NCBI GenBank assembly: GCA_964439135.1
Contig: CAYTNN010000241.1
Location: forward strand, 1 to 6,569
Reading direction: 5' to 3'
Origin: JAFGPJ01 sp964439135
Lineage (GTDB): Bacteria > Planctomycetota > Phycisphaerae > Sedimentisphaerales > Anaerobacaceae
DNA length: 6,569 nucleotides
Below are positions 6,493-6,569 of the stretch, piece after piece (the stretch's first letter is position 1; each line of letters starts with the position of its first letter). Both the position numbers and the translations under genes were made by a program. Below the pieces are notes generated by a model. It was not told where the DNA came from, searched no databases, and saw only the letters and a list, made by a program, of their open reading frames with translations.

Positions 6493-6520
6493 ATTATAAT
6501 CCTTTTTCGGCAAGATTCAA
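6493..6520 (-). promoter_or_regulatory. Distal sigma70-like promoter candidate with consensus -10
   Basis: On the minus strand TTGAAT (6520-6515, four of six) is followed after 16 bases by a perfect TATAAT (6498-6493). Transcription would start near 6486 and give an untranslated leader of about 370 bases before gspE. The region is AT-rich, so a chance match is possible. Confidence 0.4.
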
Positions 6521-6569
6521 GACACACATCAGACAATCACATTCAGAAGCTAAAAACTTTCCCAGCAAT

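Larger units (their letters stand above)
6119..6569. other. AT-rich non-coding upstream region of the gsp operon
   Basis: About 450 bases with no gene I can support. The composition is clearly more AT-rich than the coding part. It holds two promoter candidates pointing to gspE, the gspE ribosome binding site and two small inverted repeats: 6254-6271 (TTCTCA and TGAGAA, 6-base loop) and 6277-6292 (TTTTCTT and AAGAAAA, 2-base loop). The 9-mer CCCGGCATG occurs at 6215-6223 and 6320-6328. I do not recognise a riboswitch or tRNA. Short open frames exist (minus 6451-6257; plus 6460 to the edge), but neither has a ribosome binding site or a recognisable product. Confidence 0.6.

Noticed and set aside
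6460..6569. Plus-strand frame open to the right edge, starting MQKSKKSMKPVIIILF
   Set aside because: The start looks slightly like a membrane anchor, but there is no ribosome binding site, only 36 codons are visible, and it overlaps the distal promoter candidate. More sequence to the right would settle it.

Overview
The window holds most of one type II secretion (general secretory pathway) operon, read entirely on the minus strand. In transcription order it runs from the right edge to the left: gspE (assembly ATPase), gspF (inner-membrane platform), gspG (major pseudopilin), gspH, gspI and gspJ (minor pseudopilins), then gspK (tip pseudopilin), which runs off the left edge. The order E-F-G-H-I-J-K is the classical gsp/pul order. 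The genes are tightly packed: gspH and gspI overlap by 4 bases, gspJ starts at or just after the gspI stop, and the other gaps are about 20 to 65 bases. No secretin (GspD), GspC, GspL, GspM or prepilin peptidase gene is visible here.

The host is a Gram-negative bacterium. I lean towards Planctomycetota (Phycisphaerae-like) on memory of family patterns: the GspK ending with an EF-hand-like acidic segment followed by a 'YLTxY' strand, Ala instead of Gly before the pseudopilin cleavage site in GspG, and frequent TTG/GTG starts. This assignment is inference, not proof.

The encoded proteins would work as one machine. GspE hydrolyses ATP at the cytoplasmic face. GspF couples it to extraction of pseudopilins from the membrane. 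GspG polymerises into the pseudopilus, primed by a GspH-I-J-K tip. Five of the genes have recognisable class III (prepilin-type) leaders. The right-hand 450 bases upstream of gspE are AT-rich and carry no convincing gene. They contain two sigma70-like promoter candidates and small inverted repeats, so the transcript probably starts here.

The most unusual items are: four perfect 18-bp tandem repeats inside gspK, encoding (GQTSGT)n, at the very edge of the window; a 10-bp hairpin over the likely gspK ribosome binding site, crossed by a 12-codon mini-ORF whose stop overlaps the gspK start; a canonical EF-hand loop in GspK; and a GspE N-terminus resembling the c-di-GMP-binding MshEN fold. I see no wholly unknown system; the novelty lies in these details.
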